Below, in pieces: positions 1-7,642 of a DNA stretch of 64,000 bases. The position numbers and the translations under genes are program-made. Where the stretch lies: the NCBI GenBank assembly GCA_010672825.2, contig JAAHFU020000002.1:1066001-1130000 (forward strand). Reading direction: 5' to 3'. The notes beneath the pieces are model-generated. The model was given only the letters and a program-made list of their open reading frames with translations, was not told the DNA's origin and searched no databases. Positions within the stretch are counted from its first letter, which is position 1, and each line of letters begins with the position of its first letter. The DNA is from Leptolyngbya sp. SIO1E4 (GTDB taxonomy: Bacteria > Cyanobacteriota > Cyanobacteriia > Phormidesmidales > Phormidesmidaceae).

Positions 1-171
1 AAAGTTCAGTTTTGGGATATCTTGTCTCGACGATGTATCTGGGAGATTGCTGCAACATCTCCTGAGTGGTCTGTCGCTGGTATTAACTGGCAGGGGGCAA
101 CGGGCCTGCCTGATGTTGAGCAAAAGCTTTGGCGTTTACAAGGTGACCCCCTGCCATCACCGGCTGGATAA
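1..171 (+). CDS. 3' end of an unidentified gene (partial)
   Basis: Frame 1 is open from the first base to a TAA at 169-171, giving 56 codons that end in LPSPAG. The reading is Trp-rich and protein-like (for example FWDILSRRCIWEIAATSPEW), with no low-complexity or repeat content. The start codon lies outside the window. I do not recognise the family. The two overlapping ORFs in other frames look less protein-like. Moderate confidence that this is a genuine C-terminus; no function assigned. Confidence 0.5.
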   Translation, partial: KVQFWDILSRRCIWEIAATSPEWSVAGINWQGATGLPDVEQKLWRLQGDPLPSPAG

Positions 172-420
172 TCACCGACTGGATCTAAGGATACCCGTAT
201 TTTCACTAACTATTTTTGTTGGGATAGAGATCAGTTTTTGATCCCTATGCTATACAAGAAGTAGTATTTTCCCTGAAGGGTGACCAGCGTTAGGATCGGT
301 TAACCCAGTATTCTCTGGCGGCTATGGCTTCAATCATGGCCACATTATGCATTCCCGTGATTTGTGGAAACCTCTTTTTTCGGAAAGAGGCGAATGTTCT
401 AGGAATTGAGGGAGCGGGGC
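172..420. other. Intergenic region with one hairpin
   Basis: There is no convincing gene here. A 7-bp hairpin (CCTCTTT at 371-377, AAAGAGG at 384-390) lies just ahead of the next gene. It has no T-tract on the plus strand, so it may be a leader structure rather than a terminator. Nothing else was recognised. Confidence 0.4.
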
Positions 421-1677
421 GTGTTTATCGACGATTCAGAAGCCATTGAGTTTGGAAGGCGTATTGCAGAATTGCCTGAGGAACGCATTCTGTACGATTA
501 CGTTCAGGGCATCGCCCGTCGCATGCCCCACAAGAGTGCTATCGATGACTTCTACCGGCTGTTACTGGATGGCAACAGCTATCCCAAGCAGGATGCAAGT
601 CGGGCGCTAGCGCAAATTTTAGACTCACCGCAATTTTCGCGGACGGGCAAATTTGTGCTAAATCGCCTGTTCTACATCATGGGGAACACGTCTGTTCACG
701 ACCCTAATAAGCAGGAAGCGCTCTATGAAGTCATTACCCGCATTGCTCAGAAGCCACCACCGCTGAATGCTCAAAATCGATTTGTCCGCAAATTACGCCA
801 ATTAGCCCATGACTATGTGGCCAGTGATTTGTATTTGGCGCTGCAATGGCAGATGAAGCTCTTGAAAGTTGAGCGTGCAGAACCAGCGGCGGCTACTTCA
901 GAAGCCAGCAGCCCCTTGGGAACCCGGTTTAAGGGGTTGTTTTTCTTACAAGAGGCGTTAGCCACCACTCGGGATATTCCGGCGTCAAAACGAGTCGGAA
1001 TTCGAAAATTACAGGCGAAGCAGGCCCGGATTTTGGAAAGGAGGCTGCTGGCACTGACGGATAACCCCGATCGCGGTGATCAAGCCTTTATAAACTCAAC
1101 AAGCTTGAGCCATCAAGAAATTAGGGAATCCGTGGAAATTTATCGGCCTAAACAGGATGGGCCTAGCATTGATAAAGAGGCTCATAAATTTTATGACGAG
1201 GTGCGCAAGCAAAATCTGGGTTATTTAAGACAAAAGCTGTTTCGGTTCCTTCTAGAACCGCTGGCTGCAGCTGATAAAAGATTTAATCCAGATAGTCATG
1301 GCCATTTCCAAGCAGCTTTAAAGAATTGCTTGAAAAAGGGGCTTGCCGATAAGATGAGCTTCAATCATGTGGCAGTTACAAAGATAGGCAAAAATTTGCT
1401 GCAGTTCCTGATTGTCAAAAGTCTAAAGCAGCCTAGTTCGCCCTATTTTCAACAGCTGCTAAAAAAGGTGGGTCATACCGCTGTGACTAAGATGTTGCTG
1501 CGGTTAACGCTGTTTTTCCCAAAGCTGCGCTTCTGGCTCAGTGAGCGGTTTGCGATTTTGTTTCATGTACACCAAAAACACCGCAAAAATGACCAAAAAG
1601 TTAACTGGCTAGTGCGGGCTTTAGATCACCTCAATATAGGACTGGCCTTGAATCGAGTGCAGTTAGGCTACATCTAG
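421..1677 (+). CDS. Conserved-looking hypothetical protein, 418 aa
   Basis: This is a long, clean, soluble-looking reading frame. A GTG at 421 is preferred over the TTG at 406 because AGGGAG at 409-414 sits 6 bp upstream of it. The N-terminal half is helical and charged (DYVQGIARRMPHKSAIDDFY). The C-terminal half is rich in Lys, Arg and Leu (KNLLQFLIVKSLKQ, LTLFFPKLRFWLSERF), with no signal peptide and no obvious catalytic motif. The C-terminal segment could be membrane- or nucleic-acid-associated because of its basic, amphipathic character, but that is inference. I do not recognise the family. The stop codon lies inside the left arm of a perfect hairpin at 1671-1688. Confidence 0.75.
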   Translation: MFIDDSEAIEFGRRIAELPEERILYDYVQGIARRMPHKSAIDDFYRLLLDGNSYPKQDASRALAQILDSPQFSRTGKFVLNRLFYIMGNTSVHDPNKQEALYEVITRIAQKPPPLNAQNRFVRKLRQLAHDYVASDLYLALQWQMKLLKVERAEPAAATSEASSPLGTRFKGLFFLQEALATTRDIPASKRVGIRKLQAKQARILERRLLALTDNPDRGDQAFINSTSLSHQEIRESVEIYRPKQDGPSIDKEAHKFYDEVRKQNLGYLRQKLFRFLLEPLAAADKRFNPDSHGHFQAALKNCLKKGLADKMSFNHVAVTKIGKNLLQFLIVKSLKQPSSPYFQQLLKKVGHTAVTKMLLRLTLFFPKLRFWLSERFAILFHVHQKHRKNDQKVNWLVRALDHLNIGLALNRVQLGYI

Positions 1678-1688
1678 CCCTCTAGATG
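1671..1688 (+). terminator. Perfect hairpin containing the stop codon
   Basis: CATCTAG (1671-1677) and CTAGATG (1682-1688) are perfect inverted repeats with a 4-nt loop. The TAG in the left arm is the stop of the preceding gene. There is no T-tract, so a terminator role is uncertain; it may instead protect the transcript 3' end. Confidence 0.4.
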
Positions 1689-1752
1689 GAAATCTCAGAT
1701 TGACAGAACCCTGGAGTATAATACGCTTGTATTGTTCTCCGCTGTGGAACCT

Positions 1753-2133
1753 ATGGCGATCGCACGTTTGATTCCTAATATTTGCTCTCAAAGATTGGTG
1801 GAAAGTCGTGACTTCTATGTGAACCTGCTGGGGTTTGAGGTGGCCTTTGATAGCGATTGGTATGTACAGGTTGCCTCGCCAACCAACCCCAGGCTGGAAT
1901 TAGGGATCATTCAGCAAGACAATGAGCTGGTGCCGCCCTCTTTCCAAGCCGCGCCCCGAGGGCAATATCTCACCCTCGTTGTAGAGGATGTCGATGCAGT
2001 GTATGCCAAAGCCCAGGCCATGAACCTGGCGGTGTTACAGCCGCCTAAAGATGAGTTCTATGGTCAGCGGCGTATGCTCGTGACGGATCCTAATGGCCTA
2101 CTATTAGATATTTCAACCCCTATTGCATCCTAG
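1753..2133 (+). CDS. VOC-family (glyoxalase/bleomycin-resistance-like) protein
   Basis: A protein of about 126 aa with the vicinal oxygen chelate fold signature: an N-terminal strand-helix unit (RLVESRDFYVNLLGFEV), a central strand of PRLELGI type, and a C-terminal DPNGLLLDI unit near a DVDAVYAKAQ helix. This matches the family of glyoxalases, dioxygenases and resistance proteins, but the metal ligands of true glyoxalase I are not fully present: the expected early His is replaced (PNICSQRL). The substrate cannot be inferred. The ATG at 1753 is chosen over an upstream TTG at 1732 because homologous proteins begin close to the first beta-strand. It is not a duplicate of the true glyoxalase I at 12.7 kb. 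Confidence 0.8.
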   Translation: MAIARLIPNICSQRLVESRDFYVNLLGFEVAFDSDWYVQVASPTNPRLELGIIQQDNELVPPSFQAAPRGQYLTLVVEDVDAVYAKAQAMNLAVLQPPKDEFYGQRRMLVTDPNGLLLDISTPIAS

Positions 2134-2521
2134 AACGTCGGTTCGGCATTACAAGACCCCTGGTTTCTGGTGAGAATCAGCACCGGAATTGGGCAATTGT
2201 GCAAAGAAACGAGGGGGCTATAGCAGTATGCAGGCTAATCAAGCACACCCTAGATCCCAAACCCTAGACCCTGTCTTAATCCAGATGTACTGGACTCAAC
2301 TGAACAAGGCCATAGATGGGTGCTCTAGCCATACCGAACGACTGTCTGCCCAAAATCTTGCTCAAAAAGAAGAAACCCTAAATCCCTCAAAGCGGCGGCT
2401 AAGAAAATCGCTATCTTGATAAGAAGGGGGATAGGCTTCGTTTTCTGTTCCGGCACATTCGCTGATAGGGCACTATCAGACCCGCTTCGAGTTATGTCTG
2501 GACGTTAACTGTACCGCTGAA
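2134..2521. other. Intergenic region with an interspersed repeat and a hairpin
   Basis: It holds a copy of the ~90-bp repeat family at 2218-2310 and a perfect 7-bp hairpin (CTGATAG 2462-2468, CTATCAG 2473-2479) upstream of the DUF4870 gene. The 76-aa ORF at 2189-2419 is produced by the repeat and is not accepted as a gene. Confidence 0.5.
2218..2310 (+). repeat. Interspersed ~90-bp repeat, copy 1
   Basis: It begins CTATAGCAGTATGCAGGC, contains ACCCTAGACC, and ends ACTCAACTGAACAAGGC. It closely matches the copies at 47645-47740 and 50482-50577 and is more diverged from three others. The homologous copies differ by indels that shift the reading frame, so the unit is non-coding. Confidence 0.8.
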
Positions 2522-3019
2522 ATGAATTCAGACCCGGATGAATCGGCTCGACAACTCTCCGCTAGGTATCACGTTTATTCGCTGGTTTGTATACTTTTAG
2601 TCGGCTTGTTGCTATCTACTATCTTTCCTTTCAGAGAAGGGATAGAAAATTTCTTTGAATGGGGTTCGGTGTTGGCTTTTACAACTTTCTTGAGCCCCTA
2701 TTTAGAAGCATTTGTCGCTTTGTTGTGTTGGCGCAAATCGCGAGATTCTCATCCTTTCGTAAAAGAGAACTCTAGGAAACTGCTTAACTTCCAGATTTCA
2801 TCGGCACTTTACTCAACAGTTCTTATCAATTTTCTATATTTGTTGGCAAGAGCTGCCAGTCAACCTTCCTACTTGGGCGGGTGGATGGTGTTAGCTTTTT
2901 TTATTCTTCTCGCGCCTTTGATTCTCATTTTTAGAGTGACAACGCTAGTTGCCGGTGGGCTTGCAGCCAGGCATGGACAGATTTTGAAACATCCATTTTC
3001 CATCCCTTTCTTCCATTAG
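2522..3019 (+). CDS. DUF4870-like integral membrane protein
   Basis: A 165-aa protein with about four hydrophobic segments: roughly residues 17-35, 47-68, 94-113 and 120-145. A polar loop carries HPFVKENSRKLLNFQIS, which resembles the conserved loop of DUF4870 (Tic20-like) proteins, where a charged segment precedes an invariant Asn-Phe-Gln. The C-terminus has a short basic stretch after AARHGQ, also typical of that family. The biochemical function of the family is unknown to me. The gene stands alone, with 279 bp of non-coding DNA before the next start. Confidence 0.65.
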   Translation: MNSDPDESARQLSARYHVYSLVCILLVGLLLSTIFPFREGIENFFEWGSVLAFTTFLSPYLEAFVALLCWRKSRDSHPFVKENSRKLLNFQISSALYSTVLINFLYLLARAASQPSYLGGWMVLAFFILLAPLILIFRVTTLVAGGLAARHGQILKHPFSIPFFH

Positions 3020-3298
3020 CGTCAATTAAATTCTAGAAATATTTCATGTCCTACTCGTCTAAAAGGGAATGCTCAGACATAGTAGTAAACGAGATGCAGA
3101 ATACTTCACAAATATAATCTGCTGTGGCCAGTGCTTAGGAGCTTGTTAGAAGCCTGATTTGTGTGGGTTTGGCTTCTATGGTGAAATGTCCCGAGCACAT
3201 TAGCATTGACAAGCGGTATCCTAACTAATTGGGATGCTGGTGTAGACCAAGCCTAAAAACCTGGTTCATCTGCAGGACAGCACGAGGAGGTGCCCTTG

Positions 3299-4585
3299 GT
3301 GGCTGATGAGGTAGACTATCTAGACTTAATTGGGCAAGGGGTTGAGCATTGGAATCGCTGGCGAGAAGACCATCCTGACCATCTGCCAGATCTCAGCCGG
3401 GCTTATCTCTTCGAAGCTGAACTCAAAGGTGTGAATCTGAGCGGCGTCGACCTTAGTCGAGCGTGTTTAATTGGGGCCAATCTTCAAGGGGCCAATCTCA
3501 GTAAGGCTAACTTACAGCATGTTTATGCCAGCAAAGCCAACTTAGAGGGGGCCGATCTGTCCGGGGTGGCCTTCAAGCAGGCCAACTTCAGTGAGGCCCG
3601 GCTAATGAATACTAATCTTAGCCATGTTAAAGCTGAAGGCGCGAATTTGTCGACGGCTGATCTCACCGGGGCCTGCGTTGAGAATTGGCAAATTAACGCC
3701 GCGACCGATCTTTCGGGCACGAAATGTGACTATCTGTATCAAACCCAGCCCCAGCAAGATCGCTATCCCCAAAGCGGCAATTTCGATCCAGAGACATTTA
3801 CTCAGTTTATTAAACGGTACCGTGTTTCTGAAGCGCCGGCACGGGCCAACGTACTCGCACCACCATCGAGCCCCGCACCGCCATCGAGCCAGCCCGCACC
3901 GCCCGCCAGCCTGATAACGGTTCTTTCACTGCTGCCAGACCCGTGGTCAACAAAATTACTGCGGGCGTCTCGTCAGGTTAACCTTTCAACTCGACAATGG
4001 GTCTTCATTGCTGGGGTGAGTGTCCTGGGAGTGGCGATTATCTTGGCGGCTTTGGTTAACCTCTTTGCCCGGATGTTTACCCCTAGGCAGTTAGCTGACT
4101 CGCCACTATTAATCGGGCCTAACGTTAATTTAGCCTCGCTACCTTGTAACGAGCTGCCCCCGCCTGATTTGCAAAATGAAGAGCCTAGTCATGTTTACAA
4201 CAATGAGACTGAGTTTTATGGCCAATTTGAAAATGGGCTGCCCTTAGATGGTCGCGGTATTATGCTTTTCGCCAATGGCGATCGCTATGACGGCGAATTC
4301 AGAATTGGTCAGCGTAATGGCTGCGGCACGTTTACGTTTAGTAACGGTAGGCAGTATATGGGCGAATTTAGGAATGACCAGTTTCATGGCGTAGGCATTT
4401 GGCAACTTGAGTCTGGTGAGCGCTACGTCGGCCAATTTGAGGACAACAAATGCGAGGGTTGGGGAACCTTCCTCTTCACAGATGGGTCGTCGAAGTCGGG
4501 TACTTGGAAAGACGGCACCCTGGTAGGTGATACGCTTTCCTGTAATCGCGGTATTGTTAGCGAACCCGAAACAACCGCCCAATAA
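3299..4585 (+). CDS. Pentapeptide-repeat / transmembrane / MORN-repeat fusion protein
   Basis: A 428-aa protein of three parts. Residues about 35-137 are A(D/N)LXX pentapeptide repeats (GANLQGANLSKANL), predicted to fold as a right-handed quadrilateral beta-helix. Residues about 185-205 are a Pro/Ala/Ser linker. One transmembrane helix follows (WVFIAGVSVLGVAIILAALV, about 234-258). Residues about 297-407 hold four to five MORN-type repeats (GQFENGLPLDGRG, GEFRIGQRNGCGTFTF, GQFEDNKCEGWGTF). The GTG at 3299 is preferred because GAGGAGG at 3284-3290 lies 8 bp upstream. Both repeat types are interaction or membrane-association modules, so a scaffold role on the two faces of a membrane is plausible but inferred. 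The gene is followed after 14 bp by the secreted Asp-rich protein, with a perfect ribosome-binding site overlapping this stop, so the two are probably co-transcribed. Confidence 0.85.
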   Translation: MADEVDYLDLIGQGVEHWNRWREDHPDHLPDLSRAYLFEAELKGVNLSGVDLSRACLIGANLQGANLSKANLQHVYASKANLEGADLSGVAFKQANFSEARLMNTNLSHVKAEGANLSTADLTGACVENWQINAATDLSGTKCDYLYQTQPQQDRYPQSGNFDPETFTQFIKRYRVSEAPARANVLAPPSSPAPPSSQPAPPASLITVLSLLPDPWSTKLLRASRQVNLSTRQWVFIAGVSVLGVAIILAALVNLFARMFTPRQLADSPLLIGPNVNLASLPCNELPPPDLQNEEPSHVYNNETEFYGQFENGLPLDGRGIMLFANGDRYDGEFRIGQRNGCGTFTFSNGRQYMGEFRNDQFHGVGIWQLESGERYVGQFEDNKCEGWGTFLFTDGSSKSGTWKDGTLVGDTLSCNRGIVSEPETTAQ

Positions 4586-4590
4586 GGAGG
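4583..4590 (+). promoter_or_regulatory. Strong ribosome-binding site overlapping a stop codon
   Basis: TAAGGAGG overlaps the TAA of the MORN gene and lies 9 bp upstream of the ATG at 4600. It implies tight coupling of the two genes. Confidence 0.7.
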
Positions 4591-4599
4591 ACCATTCGG

Positions 4600-5187
4600 A
4601 TGCGTCATTTTGCTCCCGTGACGATTAAACGCTTTATCTCTTTCTCTGTAGTAACTGTTTCTGTTTTGACAGCTAGCTTTGTCTTGCTTTTGCGGCCTGT
4701 GCAAGCGCAGGACACCCCTCAGCCTACTCCTGCTCCAGAAATCCCTGACACTGAATCAGAGCCTGATGATCTTGACGAGGATCCAGAGTCTCCTTCGGTC
4801 GATGATTTGACAGACCCTGATGCGGATGGGCCAACCGATGATGAGCCAACCGACGCGGATGGACCAACCGATGATGAGCTGACAGATGCTGATTCTGACG
4901 GATTAACAGAGGTAGATGAACTAGACCCAATGGATCCAGACGGTGAGCTAGATCCAACGGATCCAGACGGTGAGCTAGATCCAATGGATCCAGACGGTGA
5001 GCTAGATCCAACGGATCCAGACGGTGAGCTAGATCCAATGGATCCGGACGGTGAACTAGATCCAATGGATCCAGATGATGAACTAGACCCAACGGATGAC
5101 GACACCGAATCAGACCTAGAGGAAGACACAACGACTGACTCGGAGTCTGATGGCGCGGCGTCGCCTAACCCTCGGGCTCTTTGGTAA
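4600..5187 (+). CDS. Secreted Asp-rich tandem-repeat protein
   Basis: A 195-aa protein. Residues 1-36 form a signal peptide (hydrophobic SVVTVSVLTASFVLLL, cleavage after VQA). The mature part is almost entirely acidic and Pro-rich. It begins with D-x-D-G and PTDDE motifs, then has six tandem copies of a nine-residue unit of the form LDPMDPDGE. Such D-x-D-x-D-G strings resemble calcium-binding thrombospondin type 3 or EF-hand-like loops, so Ca2+ binding in the periplasm or cell envelope is a reasonable inference, though not proven. No catalytic domain and no recognised anchor is present; the end is PNPRALW. It probably forms a two-gene unit with the upstream pentapeptide/MORN membrane protein. 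Confidence 0.75.
   Translation: MRHFAPVTIKRFISFSVVTVSVLTASFVLLLRPVQAQDTPQPTPAPEIPDTESEPDDLDEDPESPSVDDLTDPDADGPTDDEPTDADGPTDDELTDADSDGLTEVDELDPMDPDGELDPTDPDGELDPMDPDGELDPTDPDGELDPMDPDGELDPMDPDDELDPTDDDTESDLEEDTTTDSESDGAASPNPRALW
4921..5097 (+). repeat. In-frame 27-bp tandem repeat, about 6.5 copies
   Basis: Units start at 4921, 4948, 4975, 5002, 5029 and 5056, with a partial unit from 5083. Each reads CTAGAYCCAAYGGATCCAGA plus CGGTGAG with few changes. The units alternate ATG and ACG at one codon, giving Met or Thr, which suggests expansion by a two-unit (54-bp) step. Confidence 0.95.
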
Positions 5188-5201
5188 ATCTTGGGATTAC
5201 T

Positions 5202-5243
5202 CGAACTCCGTAGAGATGCAAGACTTTGTGTCTCTACGGTTCG
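5202..5243. terminator. Hairpin between convergent genes, includes a stop codon
   Basis: CCGTAGAGA (5208-5216) pairs with TCTCTACGG (5231-5239). The arms extend as CGAA/TTCG with a 2-nt bulge. The CTA at 5234-5236 is the complement of the TAG stop of the minus-strand L,D-transpeptidase. It may terminate both genes. The GTAGAGA...TCTCTAC form resembles palindromic repeats common in cyanobacterial genomes. Confidence 0.55.
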
Positions 5244-5887
5244 ATGGTGACAGTCGTTCCAACATCAACGAGTTGATAAAGGGCGCGGACGTGCTCGTTA
5301 TATAGGCGAATACATCCATGGGAAGCGGCCTGCCCGATAGACTCGCGCTCTGGCGTGCCGTGGAACCCAATTTGATTGGTGCCATCCGTCCAAAAAGCGA
5401 TCCACCGGTCACCGAGTGGGTTCTCTGGGCCAGGCGGCATGACTTCGTTGGTAAAAGGATTTGTCCAGCCTGGGTTTTCCAGCATCGAAAATACCTGAAA
5501 CTCACCGGTGGGCGTTTCCCAACCGGTGCGGCCAACGGCAATCGGGAAGCTGACTTCAACGTCATCTCCCCGATACACATAGACGCGACGATCGCTGAGT
5601 CGAATGACCAAGCGCACAGGCAGCCTAGCTTCCGGCAAAATGGGCTCAACTGTGGGCCAATTCAGCGGTCGCGGGTTAGCGCTCACACTGACATCAACGG
5701 GTTGAGGTGACAAGAGTGCTCGCTCAAGTGAGGCGGCACTTTCTAAGCCGTCTATAGTTGAGGGTGAACTTTCCAGAGTCTCTGCGATCGCCTGCGACTG
5801 CCCGGCAAGCATCATAAGAGCAGCACTTAAACCGCCAGCAGCTAGAGATATTGGCCGAGCTGGGCTTATCTGTTTCCCCTTGGTCAC
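5234..5887 (-). CDS. L,D-transpeptidase (YkuD domain), exported
   Basis: A 217-aa protein with an N-terminal signal (SLAAGGLSAALMMLAGQSQAIA, cleavage near residue 35) and a YkuD domain at about residues 92-216. The catalytic signature is clear: His176 in FHGTPE and then SHGCIRLYN with His190 and Cys192. Family members cross-link peptidoglycan stem peptides (3-3 bonds) or attach proteins to the wall in the periplasm, using an active-site Cys. Upstream features of the fold (RLVIRLSDRRVYVYRGD, TPTGEF) are also present. The next gene upstream is a second envelope enzyme, an M15-type peptidase. The stop codon lies in a hairpin shared with the convergent gene. Confidence 0.92.
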   Translation of the reverse strand: MTKGKQISPARPISLAAGGLSAALMMLAGQSQAIAETLESSPSTIDGLESAASLERALLSPQPVDVSVSANPRPLNWPTVEPILPEARLPVRLVIRLSDRRVYVYRGDDVEVSFPIAVGRTGWETPTGEFQVFSMLENPGWTNPFTNEVMPPGPENPLGDRWIAFWTDGTNQIGFHGTPERESIGQAASHGCIRLYNEHVRALYQLVDVGTTVTIEP

Positions 5888-6138
5888 TATAAAATCCCTA
5901 ATTACGCTTAAATCGCTAGGTCTGATTGTCAGGTCTCAGTTTCTATTGTCGCCGAAGTAAATTCTGAGGTTCCTGAAATTATACCGCTGGCTATTTTGAT
6001 TAAGACACCGAGTGTCGCTCCGATGCTTAGCACAGAATCAACATGGCTCACAGTCTTGCCCTAATCGGACTAGCGACTGCCATCGGTTCCTGCAATAGCG
6101 ATAATTGAACCCTTCTAGATTAATCCGCTTTCCCAAGA
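5888..6138. other. Intergenic region between two cell-wall genes
   Basis: AT-richer than its flanks. It presumably carries the promoter of the L,D-transpeptidase gene. A TATAGT-like box lies at about 5885-5890 (minus), without a good -35 match. No gene seen. Confidence 0.3.
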
Positions 6139-7329
6139 TTAATACCCATAGTCCCAACGGGCACGATACCCTCTGGCGTCTATGTGGGTGAATACTGTGG
6201 AACTGGCTAGCCCACCCCTTGAGCCCCACCAAGAATCCAGCCGAGCAAACACATCGTAGGGATGATAGCCCGGAATCACGAAATCAACGGCGTCTCCACT
6301 GAGGTGTCGCGACATACTGGCACCCCCTATGGCAGCGTTGGTGGTGGGGTCGCGATACCAGGAATTAATTTGTATTGGGCGGCTGCCAAACATCGTCCGA
6401 ATTTCTTCCATCACCTCAGCGATGCGAATCATGCCGTACACGATGTCAGCACTGACGGGAATGCGAGAGCCCCCATGGGTGGCTTCGCCCCAGGTGAAAT
6501 TGCCGCCTGCAATAATGGGGTTATTGGTGTAATAAACTCCCCGAAATCCTGGAAACTTCAACGCTTGACCGCGATCGCCCTGCTTCGCCGGACTTCCAGG
6601 GTTAGAATCATTCGGCCTGTTATTAGGCTCGGTGCCCTCAATTTCAATGTCTGGGGCAAAGGCATACCAGGTGGTGCGATTCTCTGGGCCCAAAAATGCC
6701 CCTGATAGAGCCACCTTGATATGGTTGCCTTCTGCATCAGCATAGGAATGGAGTTCAAAGGTGGTGCGATTCGGCACAAACACCTTTTCATGGCTGGCTA
6801 GCTGGCTAGACATCACAGGTTTAGCCTTAAAGAGCGTATCGCTAATGACCTTGAGATTGATTTTCTGGCCCGAGATTTTAATATCTGGGCTGTAGGCGTA
6901 CCAGGTATTCCGGTTGCCAGGGCCTAAAAATGCATTAGCGATGGCAAGTTTGGTGTGGTTTCCCGCTGCTGGGGTGTAGGACTGCAGCTCAAACTCGGTG
7001 CCGTTCTTTACAAAGACTTTTTCACCGTCAGACAATTCGCTTGACAGGACAGGCTGCGATTTAAATAAGGTATCGCTGATGACTTTTGCCGTCACCCCCG
7101 AGCCCACAATCTCTACATCAGGTTTATAGGCATACCAGGTAAAAGTTTTCTGGTTGCCCAGGGTGACATTTGCTAACTCTAGGCGCAGGTGATTGTTGGC
7201 AACCTCGCTAGAGAACTCAATTTCATATTCGGTGCCGTTTTTCACAAACACCTTTTCAGAGTCCGCTAGCTCGCTCGACAGTTTGGGTTGGAGCTTAAAT
7301 AGCGTGTCACTCTTGACTTTGACCTTCAT
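6139..7329 (-). CDS. M15-family peptidase (D-Ala-D-Ala carboxypeptidase-like) with three N-terminal repeats
   Basis: A 396-aa protein. The first ~225 residues are three copies of a ~70-residue unit with the pattern SDTLFK..P..SS.L...EKVFV.NGT ... NH ... TWYAY.PDIEI, followed by a short Pro/Gly/Asn linker. The C-terminal ~150 residues match Peptidase_M15_3: FTWGEATHGGSR, INSWYRDPTTN, then SRHLSGDAVDF with the zinc ligands His and Asp, and a final THIDARG that supplies the last His. Such enzymes cleave or bind peptidoglycan peptides; the repeats may bind the wall (inference). The ATG at 7329 is preferred over a TTG at 7395 because GGGGGA lies about 10 bp upstream. No signal peptide is visible with this start, which is odd for a wall enzyme. 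Confidence 0.85.
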   Translation of the reverse strand: MKVKVKSDTLFKLQPKLSSELADSEKVFVKNGTEYEIEFSSEVANNHLRLELANVTLGNQKTFTWYAYKPDVEIVGSGVTAKVISDTLFKSQPVLSSELSDGEKVFVKNGTEFELQSYTPAAGNHTKLAIANAFLGPGNRNTWYAYSPDIKISGQKINLKVISDTLFKAKPVMSSQLASHEKVFVPNRTTFELHSYADAEGNHIKVALSGAFLGPENRTTWYAFAPDIEIEGTEPNNRPNDSNPGSPAKQGDRGQALKFPGFRGVYYTNNPIIAGGNFTWGEATHGGSRIPVSADIVYGMIRIAEVMEEIRTMFGSRPIQINSWYRDPTTNAAIGGASMSRHLSGDAVDFVIPGYHPYDVFARLDSWWGSRGGLASSTVFTHIDARGYRARWDYGY

Positions 7330-7642
7330 ATCAACGTATTCCCCCTGGAGGAACTGAGACTGAATGGTTCCATGGTCAAACAGGGTCGTCAGCAATGACC
7401 GGAATCTGGGAAACGACGCGTGCGATCGCTCGAAGTTGAAGGTTACCTGCTTTTGCCCAAGGCTGCAAACATAAAACGCATCTTAGCGAACCGTAACGTC
7501 ACGTATGGCTGATTATGCCCCATCCCTTTCGGAATGAACGAGAAATTCTGGCCGAGTCAGACATTTACAGCAGTTTTTTACATTCCTTGACAAATCAAGC
7601 CACCCTTGGGGTGCCCGCAGCTTCCTGATCCTGGGCGTATGC
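7330..7642. other. Intergenic region with a possible promoter for the M15 gene
   Basis: On the minus strand TTGTCA (7588-7593) is followed after 18 bp by TGTAAA (7564-7569), a weak sigma-70-like pair. A HIP1 octamer occurs near 7424. No gene found. Confidence 0.3.

Noticed and set aside
2189-2419. 76-aa ORF upstream of the DUF4870 gene
   Set aside because: Most of it is copy 1 of the interspersed repeat; homologous copies carry indels that break the frame, so it is not coding.
4921-5097. Regular repeat considered as a CRISPR array
   Set aside because: Units are directly contiguous without spacers and are in frame within a gene.
4719-5131. Ser- and His/Leu-rich ORFs of about 135 aa antisense to the Asp-rich gene
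   Set aside because: They are the 27-bp repeat read on the other strand. The sense frame has a signal peptide and a strong ribosome-binding site.
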